Notes: a model not told the origin generated them from the sequence alone. A stretch of DNA of 64,000 bases from Pedobacter sp. ok626 (GCF_900100435.1 NZ_FNEX01000026.1:1-64000); one strand, 5' to 3'; counted from the stretch's first letter, positions 6,897 through 16,160 are shown. A program made the numbers and translations.

Positions 6897-9119
6897 TTAC
6901 TTTAGTAATTCTGGAACCTTTTTGTTGTTCCCTACAATCCAAACAATATCGTCATTTTCAAATACCATATTAGAATCGGGGTTAAGTATGCGCTCACCTT
7001 GTCGCTCTATACCTACTACCAAACCTTGTGTAGTTTCTCTAATACCCGAACTCCGTATACTTTGTCCGTAAATTGGGGAGCTGGTATTGACAACAACTTT
7101 TTGTAAGGTCATGTCTTTTTTAGGGAAGCTAGCTTCTTCAGCAGTTTCATCCACACTACCTTGGAAAAGTTCCTGAATCATGGCCAGTTGATTATCCGTT
7201 CCAATCACCATAACCTTGTCGTTCGGATATAGTCTTTCATCCCTTCCCGGGGTTGGGATCATAATTTTACCCCGCTCAATTAAGGCGATATTAACCCCAT
7301 ATTTTTCTCTGATGGACAATTCCATCAATGTTTGTCCAACTAATTTAGATTCTGGTGCCACCACCAATTCGGCAAGGTGAGTATCCCATGGCAAAATCTC
7401 AGGCTGTGCATTTTGCGCTTCACGAGCATTTAAGTTTAGCAAGAAACGACTTTCCAGACGATTGTAAAAGCTTTGCAGTTTCCTCGAAAAGATAAACATT
7501 CCAATAACAATCAGTGCGACTGCAATAGCAATGGCTAGCCAGTTGTTATAAAATTGGAAGATTAGAAAGCAAACGAAGAAAATAGCCAATGAAATCCGTA
7601 AAGTTTCCAAGGCAACTAATGGACCCCTGGTGTATTTTTTATTGAGCCATAAATGAGAATAAGCCTTTTTCTCGATCCTCCTAATGGCCAATGCCCATAG
7701 AAAAGGTGTCATAATAATTAAGGTAATCACCAGACTAAGCACAATACCGTTGTTACCAGGAATAATACCGGTAATAAAGGGTTGTAGGTATTTCGAGCCT
7801 AAAACAGCAATTGAAATCAGGATAACAGAGTGAATGATGGTGTTAAATGTGTACGATTTAAGTAGCACTTTCCAGTCGCTCAAGGTCGTAATACCTGCTG
7901 TACTGGAACTATATCTGTTTAATCCCTCAACCCATTTTTTAGGTAGATTCCGCTCTAAAAAGTAGTAAAAAGGTTCGGATGCCTTAATTAAGTAAGGGGT
8001 AGTAAAGGTTGTAATTGCCGATACCGCCACTGCAATCGGGTAAAGGAAGTCGCTCGTTACTTTTAGTGTTAGTCCCAGCGTTGCAATAATGAAAGAAAAC
8101 TCCCCAATCTGGGCTAAGCTTAAGCCTGTTTGTACTGATGTTTTAAGCGGCTGACCAGAAACCAAAGCGCCCATACCAGAACTTAAAAATTTACCCAGAA
8201 TAGTTGCAAGCGTAATTACCAAAATAGGCAGCGCATAGTCAACCAAAATACTAGGGTTGATCATCATACCCACCGACACGAAAAATATCGCAGCAAATAG
8301 ATCTTTAACGGATTTTGTTAAGTGTTCAATCCGTTCTGCTTGTGTTGTTTCGGCTAGTATTGAGCCCATGATGAAAGCGCCAAGCGCTGGCGAAAATCCT
8401 ACCTTAACAGCAAGCAATACCATAATTAGACATAAGGCGATAGATACAATCAGCATAGTCTCATCATTCATCAGTTTCTTTGTCGCCTTTAAAAAAGTAG
8501 GAACTAAGAATATACCGCCTATAAACCATAAAATAAGGAAGAAGCACAGTTTCAAAATAGAAACAAGCATCTCTGCGCCTGCAAACTGCTGACTTACGGC
8601 AAGGGTAGATAATAAGACCAATAATAAGATGGCAACTAAATCTTCTACAATCAATACCCCAAATACCAGCCCCGCAAACTTCTTATGCTTTACGCCAAGC
8701 TCTTCAAATGCCCGGATAATGATAGTTGTGGAGGAGACAGAAAGAATACCGCCTAGGAATATGCTATCCATTGTAGACCAGCCCATGGCCTTACCGGCTA
8801 TGAAACCAATCAACAACATAAATACGACCTCTACAATAGCTGTAATAGAAGCCGATCCACCAACCTTTACCAGTTTCTTGAAACTAAATTCAAGACCTAG
8901 GCTAAACAGTAAGAAGATAACTCCAATCTCTGCCCAGATGGTGATGCTTTCATTGTCAGTAACGGTGGGTATAAAATCGATATGCGGACCAACCAGTAGT
9001 CCGGCCAAGATATAGCCCAGAACCAATGGTTGTTTTATTTTTTTAAATAGAAGCGTAGTTATTCCTGCAGCGGCAAGTATTAGCCCTAAATCAGTAATTA
9101 ATACTGGTAAATGTATCAT
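6897..9119 (-). CDS. CPA2-family cation:proton antiporter with TrkA-C domains
   Basis: The 740-residue protein has an N-terminal membrane domain of about twelve helices (residues 5-385), with features of the KefB/NhaP2-like Na+/H+ exchanger fold such as G-L-L-V-G-P-H, F-L-L-F-S-L-G-L-E-F and P-A-L-G-A-F-I-M-G. Further hydrophobic segments follow to about residue 545. The soluble C-terminal part (about 560-740) contains two TrkA-C-like units, seen in V-G-Q-T-L-M-E-L and in the late D-D-I-V-W-I-V-G segment. Such proteins exchange K+ or Na+ for protons and are gated through the cytosolic domain. The transported ion cannot be fixed from sequence. The gene stands alone. Confidence 0.9.
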   Translation of the reverse strand: MIHLPVLITDLGLILAAAGITTLLFKKIKQPLVLGYILAGLLVGPHIDFIPTVTDNESITIWAEIGVIFLLFSLGLEFSFKKLVKVGGSASITAIVEVVFMLLIGFIAGKAMGWSTMDSIFLGGILSVSSTTIIIRAFEELGVKHKKFAGLVFGVLIVEDLVAILLLVLLSTLAVSQQFAGAEMLVSILKLCFFLILWFIGGIFLVPTFLKATKKLMNDETMLIVSIALCLIMVLLAVKVGFSPALGAFIMGSILAETTQAERIEHLTKSVKDLFAAIFFVSVGMMINPSILVDYALPILVITLATILGKFLSSGMGALVSGQPLKTSVQTGLSLAQIGEFSFIIATLGLTLKVTSDFLYPIAVAVSAITTFTTPYLIKASEPFYYFLERNLPKKWVEGLNRYSSSTAGITTLSDWKVLLKSYTFNTIIHSVILISIAVLGSKYLQPFITGIIPGNNGIVLSLVITLIIMTPFLWALAIRRIEKKAYSHLWLNKKYTRGPLVALETLRISLAIFFVCFLIFQFYNNWLAIAIAVALIVIGMFIFSRKLQSFYNRLESRFLLNLNAREAQNAQPEILPWDTHLAELVVAPESKLVGQTLMELSIREKYGVNIALIERGKIMIPTPGRDERLYPNDKVMVIGTDNQLAMIQELFQGSVDETAEEASFPKKDMTLQKVVVNTSSPIYGQSIRSSGIRETTQGLVVGIERQGERILNPDSNMVFENDDIVWIVGNNKKVPELLK

Positions 9120-9179
9120 ATAAACGTATTTTTTTATTGTGGTATCGTATTATGTTAAAAAGTATTTAGCATAAGGTTT

Positions 9180-9542
9180 TCACCAAAAAACATGTTTGGG
9201 GTACAAATAATCAAATATAAACGAATAGCAACAGTGTGGAAATGAGTTGTAAATCTTAACAGTTAAAACCTGATATTGTTTAAAGCTGCCCTGAATCTCA
9301 AAAGATAAAGGATAGTCGAAACCCGATTTTTTTATAGTAGAATGAATAAATGGAGCATCGTCAAAAAGAAATTTTTTAAAGGACGACGAATGCTTTTTAC
9401 TGGCTTGATAATGAAATGCTCTTGTTGCAGTTTTTTCCTGCTGACGCTTAATTCTTGTTGTGCCACATTCTTTTCCCGAAGCAAATTGCAGGGAGATTAG
9501 CTGTATACAAAAAAGTATTATTGCGCTAAAAAGACACCTCAT
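9180..9542 (-). CDS. small secreted protein of unknown function
   Basis: This ORF encodes 120 residues. An N-terminal hydrophobic stretch (about residues 3-22) ending in A-S-G-K looks like a Sec signal peptide. The mature part is basic, with Q-A-S-K-K-H-S-S-S-F-K-K, then aromatic-rich strands. A Cys-Cys pair occurs near residue 104. I recognise no family. The gene sits between the antiporter and the ribF operon, preceded by a terminator-like hairpin (9557-9587). A near-consensus -7 element overlaps that hairpin. Coding status is likely but not certain. Confidence 0.6.
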   Translation of the reverse strand: MRCLFSAIILFCIQLISLQFASGKECGTTRIKRQQEKTATRAFHYQASKKHSSSFKKFLFDDAPFIHSTIKKSGFDYPLSFEIQGSFKQYQVLTVKIYNSFPHCCYSFIFDYLYPKHVFW

Positions 9543-9556
9543 TGCCGTAAATATAG

Positions 9557-9587
9557 CAAAAAAAGTCCTTTTTTGCTAATAAAAAGG
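9557..9587 (-). terminator. terminator at the end of the ribF operon
   Basis: Read on the minus strand, CCTTTTT pairs with AAAAAGG around a short loop and is followed by AC and a run of seven T. It lies about 14 bases after the ribF stop at 9601 and before the small secreted-protein gene. The stem is short and A/T-rich, so strength is uncertain. Confidence 0.55.
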
Positions 9588-9600
9588 CATGGAATTGAGA

Positions 9601-10536
9601 TTAAGATAGGCTGCTAAAATAGGCTAAAGTGTCTTCCTTGTCTTTTTGTAATTGCACTTTAAGGGCTTCCAATCCGGTAAATTTAACGTCATCTCTTAAA
9701 AACTGCAGGAAGGTCATGGTGATGTCCTGTCCATAAATTTCCTGATTGAAATCGAATATATTCACCTCAATATTTCTTGTCATGCCATTGATGGTAGGTC
9801 TTTGCCCAATGTAGGCCATGCCTTTAAAGGGTTGCCCATCCATATCAACTGTCACCGCATAAATACCGTCCGCTGGAATCAGTTTGTAAGTTTCTTCAAT
9901 AAAAAGGTTGGCCGTAGGGAAGCCTATGGTTCTACCAATTTTATCACCTTTGATCACTCTTCCATACAAAGAAAAGTTGTAGCCTAAATATTTGGCAGCC
10001 AGGGCTACCTTACCGCTCAAAAGGGCACTACGTATTTTGGTAGAGCTTACCGCAACATCGTTGATATCTTGCTCAGGGATCACCTCAATTTTATAATCAT
10101 AGGTTTTAGCCTCAGCTTCCAACTCAGGCATTCCACCTGCTCTATCCTTACCAAAACGATGGTCGTAGCCCACAATCAGTTGTTTAACGCCGATCGTATC
10201 TACCAGGATATTTTTAATATACTCCTGAGGACTCATGTTAGAGAAATCACGCGTAAAGGGGGTAATGATTAAATGATCTACGCCTAAGCTCGCTAAAATC
10301 TTAGCTTTCTCATTAATGGTATTGATCATTTTTAAATCCTGATTTTCAGGATCTATAATTAACCTTGGGTGCGGAAAAAAGGTAAGAATTACACTTTCTC
10401 CACCTGTAGCTTTAGCGAGCTCACACAGTCTTTTAATAATCTTCTGATGACCATAATGCACACCATCAAACGTGCCAATGGTAACTACCGCATTATTTAA
10501 TCTTTTAAATTCAGAAAAGTGATTGTATATTTTCAT
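9601..10536 (-). CDS. ribF: bifunctional riboflavin kinase/FAD synthetase
   Basis: RibF phosphorylates riboflavin to FMN and adenylylates FMN to FAD. The 311-residue protein has the N-terminal FAD-synthetase (nucleotidyltransferase) domain, with T-I-G-T-F-D-G-V-H-Y-G-H near residue 20 and S-S-T-K-I-R at about 165. The C-terminal riboflavin-kinase domain (about 180-305) has G-D-K-I-G-R-T-I-G-F-P-T-A-N. It is the last gene of the ftsX-DUF3098-uppP-truB-yitT-ribF run, four bases after the YitT-like gene. Confidence 0.97.
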   Translation of the reverse strand: MKIYNHFSEFKRLNNAVVTIGTFDGVHYGHQKIIKRLCELAKATGGESVILTFFPHPRLIIDPENQDLKMINTINEKAKILASLGVDHLIITPFTRDFSNMSPQEYIKNILVDTIGVKQLIVGYDHRFGKDRAGGMPELEAEAKTYDYKIEVIPEQDINDVAVSSTKIRSALLSGKVALAAKYLGYNFSLYGRVIKGDKIGRTIGFPTANLFIEETYKLIPADGIYAVTVDMDGQPFKGMAYIGQRPTINGMTRNIEVNIFDFNQEIYGQDITMTFLQFLRDDVKFTGLEALKVQLQKDKEDTLAYFSSLS

Positions 10537-10540
10537 AAAA

Positions 10541-11404
10541 TTAATGTAAGGCCTGGCGTTTTACCACACCTCCTTTTATATCAGCGATTTGCTGTTGTAT
10601 TACGAATGCGTCAGGATCTATTTGCCTTATGGCAGTTTGTAGTTTGCCCATTTCCAGCTTAGTTACAACAGTATATAAAATATCTATATCCTTTTTTACA
10701 CCGTAGCCGCCTTCGCCTTTATAAATGGTTACACCGCGTTTCATCTGGTTAATGATGAATTTTTTAATCTGAACATTCTTCTCCGAAATAACAGTAACTC
10801 CGGTATATTGTTCGATCCCATTTACAATATAATCTACCGTATTAGAGGCCGATAAGTAAGTTAAGATAGCATAAAGTGCAGTATCGATGCTTAACAATAT
10901 CGCTGCGAAAGAGAAGATGACAATGTTTAGGATCAGAATGATGTTACCCACCGTAAGCGTGCTTTTTTTACTGATGTATAAGGCCAAAACCTCTGTTCCA
11001 TCAATTACACAGCCGCCTCGCATAGCCAAACCAATCCCGCCACCTAAAAATAGTCCACCAAAAAAGGCAATCAATAAAGGATCATGGGTAATGGGTTTAA
11101 AAGGGGCTACAACCAATAAAATAGCAAGTATTGATATGGCAACAGATGTTTTAATGGCAAAAACTTTACCGATTTGTCTGTAACCTAAAATAACAAAAGG
11201 AATGTTGATGATCACAATCAGATAAGAAAGCTTAAGGCCTGTTACATTGCTAATCAATAGCGAGATACCTGTTACTCCACCATCAATAAAACCACTAGGG
11301 AGCAAGAAACTTTTTAAGCCAAAACAAGCCGAAACAATGCCACATATAATTAAAAATACGTTTTTCGCAAAGTTTAATTTCTTTGGTTTTGTCTGCCCCC
11401 GCAT
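10541..11404 (-). CDS. YitT family membrane protein
   Basis: The 287-residue protein has five or six hydrophobic helices (about residues 15-195). A soluble C-terminal domain of roughly 80 residues follows (V-I-S-E-K-N-V-Q-I-K to the end), matching the DUF2179 part of YitT-family proteins. The helix with G-G-V-T-G-I-S-L-L and the segment G-C-V-I-D-G-T-E-V-L-A are typical of the family. Its biochemical role is not established. It sits two bases from truB and four from ribF, inside the operon. Confidence 0.88.
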   Translation of the reverse strand: MRGQTKPKKLNFAKNVFLIICGIVSACFGLKSFLLPSGFIDGGVTGISLLISNVTGLKLSYLIVIINIPFVILGYRQIGKVFAIKTSVAISILAILLVVAPFKPITHDPLLIAFFGGLFLGGGIGLAMRGGCVIDGTEVLALYISKKSTLTVGNIILILNIVIFSFAAILLSIDTALYAILTYLSASNTVDYIVNGIEQYTGVTVISEKNVQIKKFIINQMKRGVTIYKGEGGYGVKKDIDILYTVVTKLEMGKLQTAIRQIDPDAFVIQQQIADIKGGVVKRQALH

Positions 11405-11406
11405 AG

Positions 11407-12129
11407 TTATGCTTTTTGTTCCCTAAGATAATCAACAAGATCCTTTACTTCGTAAGCATTTTCCAATAAAAAGTTGCCACTTCTGGTACGCACCAGTTTA
11501 GATAAGTAGGCTCCGTTGTTTAATTGCTTTCCAAAATCAGAAACCAGTGATCGGATATAGGTCCCCTTGCTGCATACAATTCTAAAATCAACTTCTGGTA
11601 ATTCAATTCTGGTAATTTCGAAAATCGGAACACTTACATCGCGCAGACGCAATTCTGGTTCTTCACCTCTACGGGCCTTCACATACAGGCGTTCACCATT
11701 TACCTTTACAGCAGAGTGTGCGGGTGGGTATTGTTGTATATCGCCAGTAAACGGAGCTGTAGCAGCGCGTATTGCTTCTTCAGTAAGTCCATCCAATGGG
11801 AACTCCTGGTCGACTACCGTTTCCATATCAAAAGAAGGGGTAGTGGCGCCAAGTATCATGGTTCCGGTATATTCTTTTTCTTCTGCTTGGAAGGTGTCTA
11901 TTTGCTTTGTTAGTTTTCCTGTGCAAAGGATCAGTAATCCGGTTGCCAGTGGGTCTAAAGTACCCGCATGGCCAACCTTTAATTTTAATGGTTTCAGGGA
12001 ATTTCTAATTTTTCCTACCACATCAAAGCTAGTCCATTTATAGGGTTTGTTGATTAGTAGTAATTCTCCTTCGGCAAAATTAAATTCAGGAAATATTTTT
12101 TTTATAGGTTCTTCTTGTTGGTCTGTCAT
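11407..12129 (-). CDS. truB: tRNA pseudouridine(55) synthase
   Basis: TruB makes the nearly universal pseudouridine at position 55 of the tRNA T-loop. The 240-residue protein has the catalytic motif G-H-A-G-T-L-D-P-L-A-T-G with the nucleophilic aspartate at 59, and a K-P-Y-K-W-T-S-F substrate segment near residue 28. Later come R-L-Y and the S-K-G-T-Y-I-R-S-L segment. Its start overlaps the uppP stop by one base (TAATG), which suggests translational coupling. Confidence 0.97.
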   Translation of the reverse strand: MTDQQEEPIKKIFPEFNFAEGELLLINKPYKWTSFDVVGKIRNSLKPLKLKVGHAGTLDPLATGLLILCTGKLTKQIDTFQAEEKEYTGTMILGATTPSFDMETVVDQEFPLDGLTEEAIRAATAPFTGDIQQYPPAHSAVKVNGERLYVKARRGEEPELRLRDVSVPIFEITRIELPEVDFRIVCSKGTYIRSLVSDFGKQLNNGAYLSKLVRTRSGNFLLENAYEVKDLVDYLREQKA

Positions 12130-12923
12130 TACAATACATTCATTTCAACCCCTGAATAATAAAGTGCAATCAATACTACACCTATTATTATCCTATACCA
12201 GCCAAAAATTCGAAATCCGTGTTTAGATAAGAAGCCAATAAACGATTTAATCGCTATAATGGCCACAATAAAAGCAATAAGGTTACCAAACAATAATAAT
12301 TTAATGTTTTCTGTATTTAACAAGTGGTAGCCTTTTAATAATTTGTATCCCGTTGCTGCGCACATAGTAGGTACAGCAAGGAAAAAAGAAAATTCAGCTG
12401 CTACATGTCGGGTTAGCTTTTGTTGCATACCGCCAATAATGGTAGCTGCACTTCTGCTTAAACCTGGAAAAATAACAGCCAAAACCTGAAAGCATCCAAT
12501 TTTGAATGCATTTATATTGGTGATGTCTTTTTCGTTATGGATGGTGTGATTTTTAAACAATTTGTCAATAAATAACAGGACAAATCCACCTAGTAACAAT
12601 ACTACAGCAATAAAAAGAGGGTTGCCTAAAGTATTGTCAATAAAGTCGTTCAATAAAAACCCAAAAAATAAAGCCGGAATAACGGCGATAATTAGTTTTA
12701 CATAAAACTGCCACTTACTGAAGTCAAAGAATTTCTTCCAGTAAAGGACAACAACAGCTAAAATGGCACCTAGCTGGATGGCTACTTCAAACAATTTAAC
12801 AAAATCATCCTTACCAATACCCATAAAGGAACTGGCAATTACCATGTGGCCGGTTGATGAAACAGGTAGAAATTCTGTTAATCCTTCAATTACGGCCAGA
12901 ATAAAAGCCTGCAAATAATTCAT
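12129..12923 (-). CDS. uppP: undecaprenyl-diphosphate phosphatase
   Basis: UppP (BacA) dephosphorylates undecaprenyl pyrophosphate, recycling the lipid carrier for peptidoglycan and other surface polymers. The 264-residue membrane protein shows the two family motifs: E-G-L-T-E-F-L-P-V-S-S-T-G-H at about 13-26 and P-G-L-S-R-S-A-A-T-I at about 155-165. It has roughly eight hydrophobic helices. It follows the DUF3098 gene by nine bases and overlaps truB by one. Confidence 0.97.
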   Translation of the reverse strand: MNYLQAFILAVIEGLTEFLPVSSTGHMVIASSFMGIGKDDFVKLFEVAIQLGAILAVVVLYWKKFFDFSKWQFYVKLIIAVIPALFFGFLLNDFIDNTLGNPLFIAVVLLLGGFVLLFIDKLFKNHTIHNEKDITNINAFKIGCFQVLAVIFPGLSRSAATIIGGMQQKLTRHVAAEFSFFLAVPTMCAATGYKLLKGYHLLNTENIKLLLFGNLIAFIVAIIAIKSFIGFLSKHGFRIFGWYRIIIGVVLIALYYSGVEMNVL

Positions 12924-12932
12924 CAGATGTGC

Positions 12933-13157
12933 TTATTTTTTTAAAATGGCATAAACACCGAAGCCAAAACCAAACAAAACTACCATTGGTGCCAGTAAGG
13001 TTTTTCTGAAGTCATAAATATCAGTGGTTCCTATCATCAGGATAAAGCCCAACGCAACGATCGCAATGCTGATCAATAACAACTGATAGTTTTTTTTGGT
13101 GAAAACAAGTTCACTTTTGGCGCCCTGAGTTGCAGGGGAAGATTTTTTCTCGATCAT
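12933..13157 (-). CDS. DUF3098 family small membrane protein
   Basis: The protein has 74 residues: a polar N-terminus of about 20 residues, then two membrane helices (about 28-46 and 52-71) separated by the turn D-I-Y-D-F-R-K-T. This matches the small DUF3098 proteins usually found directly after ftsX in Bacteroidota. Function is unknown, but the constant place between ftsX and uppP suggests a link to the cell envelope or division. Its ATG overlaps the ftsX stop by one base. Confidence 0.85.
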   Translation of the reverse strand: MIEKKSSPATQGAKSELVFTKKNYQLLLISIAIVALGFILMIGTTDIYDFRKTLLAPMVVLFGFGFGVYAILKK

Positions 13158-14035
13158 TATCTGTAAAGGTCGTAAATTTTTAAGTTTAAATATTTGCTCA
13201 CTGCAAATGAGGTGCTAATGGCGGTGATAAATACACCTACGCCAATCAGACTAGCCAGTACTATTCCAAACTCAGTGTAATTCCTTAAAATAATCATTTC
13301 AGGGATTTCCTTTTGTGCATAAAACAAGATGCCGAGTAGAATTAAAATAGCTATAAAAGCAGCAATTAAGCCGTGTAAAGCCGCAACCAAAATAAATGGC
13401 TTACGTATAAAGTTTCTGGTTGCACCAACCAATTGCATACTTTTAATTAAAAAGCGCTGCGAATAAATGGCCAATCTAATGGTGTTGTTAATTAAAGCCA
13501 CAGAAATGATCAACAAGATAGCCGCGAAGCCTAATATGATTAGACCAATGGTATTGATGTTCTTATTTACCATATCAATTAATGAACTCTGATAAATCAC
13601 CTCTTTTACGATTGGATTTTTAGCAATACTGGCTTTCAGTGCATCAATGCTTTTATTGTTCGCATAATCAGCTTTTAAATACACATCAATGGTAGATAGG
13701 AGTGGATTATAGCCCAGGAAGTTTACAAAATCCTCACCCAAATCATTGGTTAAGTTTCTGGCGGCCATTTCTTTATTCACGTAAACTGTGCTTTTAATGG
13801 CCTGATTTGCATTCAGTTCCTTTTGAAATTGCAAAACTGCAGTCTCTTTAGCACCTTCATCTACGATAATGTTCAGGACAATATTTTCTTTTACGTAATT
13901 AGAAAGGTTCTTGGCATGTACTAATATTAATCCAAGCATACCCAGCATCAATAAAACAAGGGCAATACTGAATATTGTAGATATATATATGGTTTTTGTC
14001 TTCTTAGAAGCATCACTCACTTCAAATTCTTCCAT
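13157..14035 (-). CDS. ftsX: cell division protein FtsX, permease-like
   Basis: FtsX with FtsE forms an ABC-like complex that couples the divisome to peptidoglycan hydrolases. The 292-residue protein has the expected layout: cytosolic N-terminus, first helix at about 16-38, a periplasmic domain to about 170, then three helices to about 282. The region with Q-L-V-G-A-T-R-N-F-I-R-K-P-F is the family's cytosolic coupling loop. ftsE is not in this window, which is common in this phylum. ftsX heads a six-gene run with very tight spacing. Confidence 0.95.
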   Translation of the reverse strand: MEEFEVSDASKKTKTIYISTIFSIALVLLMLGMLGLILVHAKNLSNYVKENIVLNIIVDEGAKETAVLQFQKELNANQAIKSTVYVNKEMAARNLTNDLGEDFVNFLGYNPLLSTIDVYLKADYANNKSIDALKASIAKNPIVKEVIYQSSLIDMVNKNINTIGLIILGFAAILLIISVALINNTIRLAIYSQRFLIKSMQLVGATRNFIRKPFILVAALHGLIAAFIAILILLGILFYAQKEIPEMIILRNYTEFGIVLASLIGVGVFITAISTSFAVSKYLNLKIYDLYR

Positions 14036-14055
14036 GTAATTGTATTTATGTTCTG

Positions 14056-14063
14056 CGAAAATA
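14056..14063 (-). promoter_or_regulatory. candidate ftsX operon promoter, -7 element
   Basis: On the minus strand this reads TATTTTCG, one base off the TAnnTTTG consensus. It would start transcription roughly 10-15 bases before the ftsX ATG at 14035. The same variant octamer stands upstream of leuS. No convincing -33 element is visible. Confidence 0.35.
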
Positions 14064-14294
14064 AAAAATATAAGTAACTAATGTACAAAGCTAGAACGTA
14101 TTTTCATTAGAATATATTTTCTTTTCATTGGATAGCTGCTCGTTTAGGTAGCTTTTGGACCATGCTTATTGAGCAAAGCATTAGTCGAACTGTAATAAAA
14201 CTCATTGTTGTGTAACATTTTTGTACCAAAGCAATCTTTTTTGCGTTATTATCAGAACAAAATGCTTATTGAAAACCTTAAAAATCATTCCCAA

Positions 14295-14702
14295 ATGAAA
14301 AAACAAATTACTTTCGCAATCGGTTTATTATTGATTTTTGCAACTATAACGAGTTGTAAGAAAGACGAAGGAACACAACTTAGAGACAATGTAGTAGGCC
14401 GTTGGCAAGTTGCCAAAGTGGAAACAACTGTTGTTGGCTCAACAACGGTTACTTACACAGGTGTGTCGACAGATTACTTTGAATTTCGTAACAATGAGGC
14501 CAATGAAGTAGTGATCAGTTTTAATGGCATTAACACAACAGGGATTTATAATGTTCTGGTAGGTGAGCGTATAAACATCACTTATAATGGCAAATTGCGT
14601 ATTGGGCAGATCACCACAGGCACGGCTAATAAACTTGAAATTACAGCAAATGTTGAAGGAGCTACGCCGCAAACAACGGAAAAATATTACCTAACCAGGT
14701 AG
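14295..14702 (+). CDS. lipocalin-like lipoprotein, unknown function
   Basis: The chosen start (ATG at 14295) gives 135 residues beginning MKKQ, a hydrophobic stretch and a lipobox ending T-S-C at about residue 21, so the product is probably an outer-membrane lipoprotein. A longer frame from 14205 would bury this signal. The mature part has V-G-R-W-Q-V-A-K-V followed by alternating polar and hydrophobic strands, like the small lipocalin-type beta-barrel proteins of Bacteroidota. Ligand and role are unknown. A strong terminator follows at once, so the gene is monocistronic. Confidence 0.82.
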   Translation: MKKQITFAIGLLLIFATITSCKKDEGTQLRDNVVGRWQVAKVETTVVGSTTVTYTGVSTDYFEFRNNEANEVVISFNGINTTGIYNVLVGERINITYNGKLRIGQITTGTANKLEITANVEGATPQTTEKYYLTR

Positions 14703-14726
14703 CAGATTTTACATAATGAAACCTTC

Positions 14727-14760
14727 GGGGCTGCTTGGAATATTCCGGCAGCCCTTTTTT
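14727..14760 (+). terminator. rho-independent terminator after the lipoprotein gene
   Basis: GGGCTGC (14728-14734) pairs with GCAGCCC (14748-14754), and an inner GGAA/TTCC pairing extends the hairpin. A run of six T follows. It ends the lipoprotein transcript and rules out very upstream starts for the ClC gene that follows. Confidence 0.9.
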
Positions 14761-14778
14761 GTCAACTTTAAAATCCTT

Positions 14779-14786
14779 TATATTTG
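14779..14786 (+). promoter_or_regulatory. ClC gene promoter, -7 element
   Basis: TATATTTG is an exact TAnnTTTG match directly after the terminator. A TTTG ends at 14761, 17 bases upstream, slightly short of the usual spacing. The predicted start near 14793 leaves a leader of about 17 bases to the ATG at 14810. Confidence 0.55.
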
Positions 14787-14809
14787 CCTTGAGCCTGGCT
14801 CCTAAAATA

Positions 14810-16081
14810 ATGATCAGGCATAAGATGATTAAGCAAGAAAAGCCCGTATTCTTTTTTCGTAATGTTTTAAAATGGATGAGCTTAATCCTGATCATCGGTG
14901 TGGCTGCGGGATCACTATCTGCACTCTTTTTAACGTCACTAAATCTTGTTACCACTTTTAGAGATCAGCATACCTGGTTGCTATATTTATTGCCTTTTGC
15001 CGGTTTCGTGATTGGGCTCTTGTACTATCATAAAGGGAAAGGGGTAGAGCGGGGAAATAACCTGGTGTTTGATACCGTGCATAACCCTAAAGACGTAATT
15101 CCATTCAAAATGGTGCCCTTAGTGCTTATTGGCACGCTCTTTACACATTTGTTTGGTGGATCAGCAGGCAGGGAAGGTACAGCTTTGCAAATGGCGGCGG
15201 CTACTGCAGATCAATTACATACCCCATTTAAACTTAATGCTAAAGATCGGGGGATATTGCTCATTGCCGGTTTGAGTGCCGGTTTTGCATCAGTTTTTGG
15301 TACACCTTTGGCCGGTATTGTATTCGGGATGGAGGTGCTCTTACTTGCCAGAATCCCAGTAAAGGCTATATTTCCAGCTGTAGCCTCCGCCTTTATTGGT
15401 GCTTACGTTACCGAATTATGGGGGGTAGGGCATACGCATTATCACATCGCTTATATCGAACCACTTTCTTTAAGGACTATTGTGTACAGTGGCTTGGCTG
15501 GCGTAGCATTTGGCGTAGCTGCTATTTTATTTGTGAGGCTCACGGATGGCTTATCGCATTTGTTTAAGAAAATTAGTTATGCGCCTTTACGCCCATTTAT
15601 TGGTGGTATTATTGTAATGTTATTGTTTTTAATACCGGGTACCTACAAGTATGCTGGATTGGGTATTCCAACCATTTTGGAATCTTTTAATTCGGCTTCA
15701 CAGACTCAGGATTTTGCGCTTAAAATACTATTCACTGCAATTACCCTTGGTGCGGGTTTTAAAGGTGGCGAAGTGACACCACTTTTCTTTATCGGAGCAA
15801 CTTTAGGTAGCATGCTATCGCTGTTTCTTCCCCTTCCTGTGGGCTTGTTGGCTGGAATGGGATTTGTTGCTGTATTTGCCGGCGCGGCCAAAACGCCATT
15901 GGCTTGTTGCATCATGGCTATGGAGTTGTTTGGCATTTCATGCGGTATATATGTAACCATCGCATGCCTTGTTGCCTACTTTGTTTCGGGCCGACATAGC
16001 ATCTATAATGCAACCGAGAATAAGGATCCACGGCACTTCCTATTTGGTAAAATCAAGTATTCTTATTTTAGTAAAGCTTAA
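14810..16081 (+). CDS. ClC-type chloride channel/transporter
   Basis: The product is a 423-residue polytopic membrane protein of the ClC family, which moves chloride or other halides, often against protons. The motif G-S-A-G-R-E-G-T-A (near residue 118) holds the gating glutamate of the GREG signature. G-G-E-V-T-P-L-F-F-I-G-A-T-L-G and F-A-G-A-A-K-T-P-L-A are the later conserved pore segments. There is no C-terminal CBS pair, so it is the short bacterial form. The start at 14810 fits the promoter at 14779; an in-frame ATG at 14825 is equally possible, while starts further up fall in the preceding terminator. Confidence 0.92.
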   Translation: MIRHKMIKQEKPVFFFRNVLKWMSLILIIGVAAGSLSALFLTSLNLVTTFRDQHTWLLYLLPFAGFVIGLLYYHKGKGVERGNNLVFDTVHNPKDVIPFKMVPLVLIGTLFTHLFGGSAGREGTALQMAAATADQLHTPFKLNAKDRGILLIAGLSAGFASVFGTPLAGIVFGMEVLLLARIPVKAIFPAVASAFIGAYVTELWGVGHTHYHIAYIEPLSLRTIVYSGLAGVAFGVAAILFVRLTDGLSHLFKKISYAPLRPFIGGIIVMLLFLIPGTYKYAGLGIPTILESFNSASQTQDFALKILFTAITLGAGFKGGEVTPLFFIGATLGSMLSLFLPLPVGLLAGMGFVAVFAGAAKTPLACCIMAMELFGISCGIYVTIACLVAYFVSGRHSIYNATENKDPRHFLFGKIKYSYFSKA

Positions 16082-16129
16082 CTAATAGCCTATTTTGTAA
16101 AAGCGTTTCGCTAACTACCTTTATTTCTT

Positions 16130-16137
16130 TATTTTCG
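16130..16137 (+). promoter_or_regulatory. candidate leuS promoter, -7 element
   Basis: TATTTTCG is one base off TAnnTTTG, at a position that would put the transcript start near 16144, about 17 bases before the leuS ATG. No clear -33 element is seen. Confidence 0.35.
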
Positions 16138-16160
16138 CGCTACAAAAAGGAATAGCATTA

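Noticed and set aside
14735..14809. Upstream TTG start of the ClC gene
   Set aside because: It lies inside the terminator hairpin of the previous gene and upstream of the -7 element at 14779.
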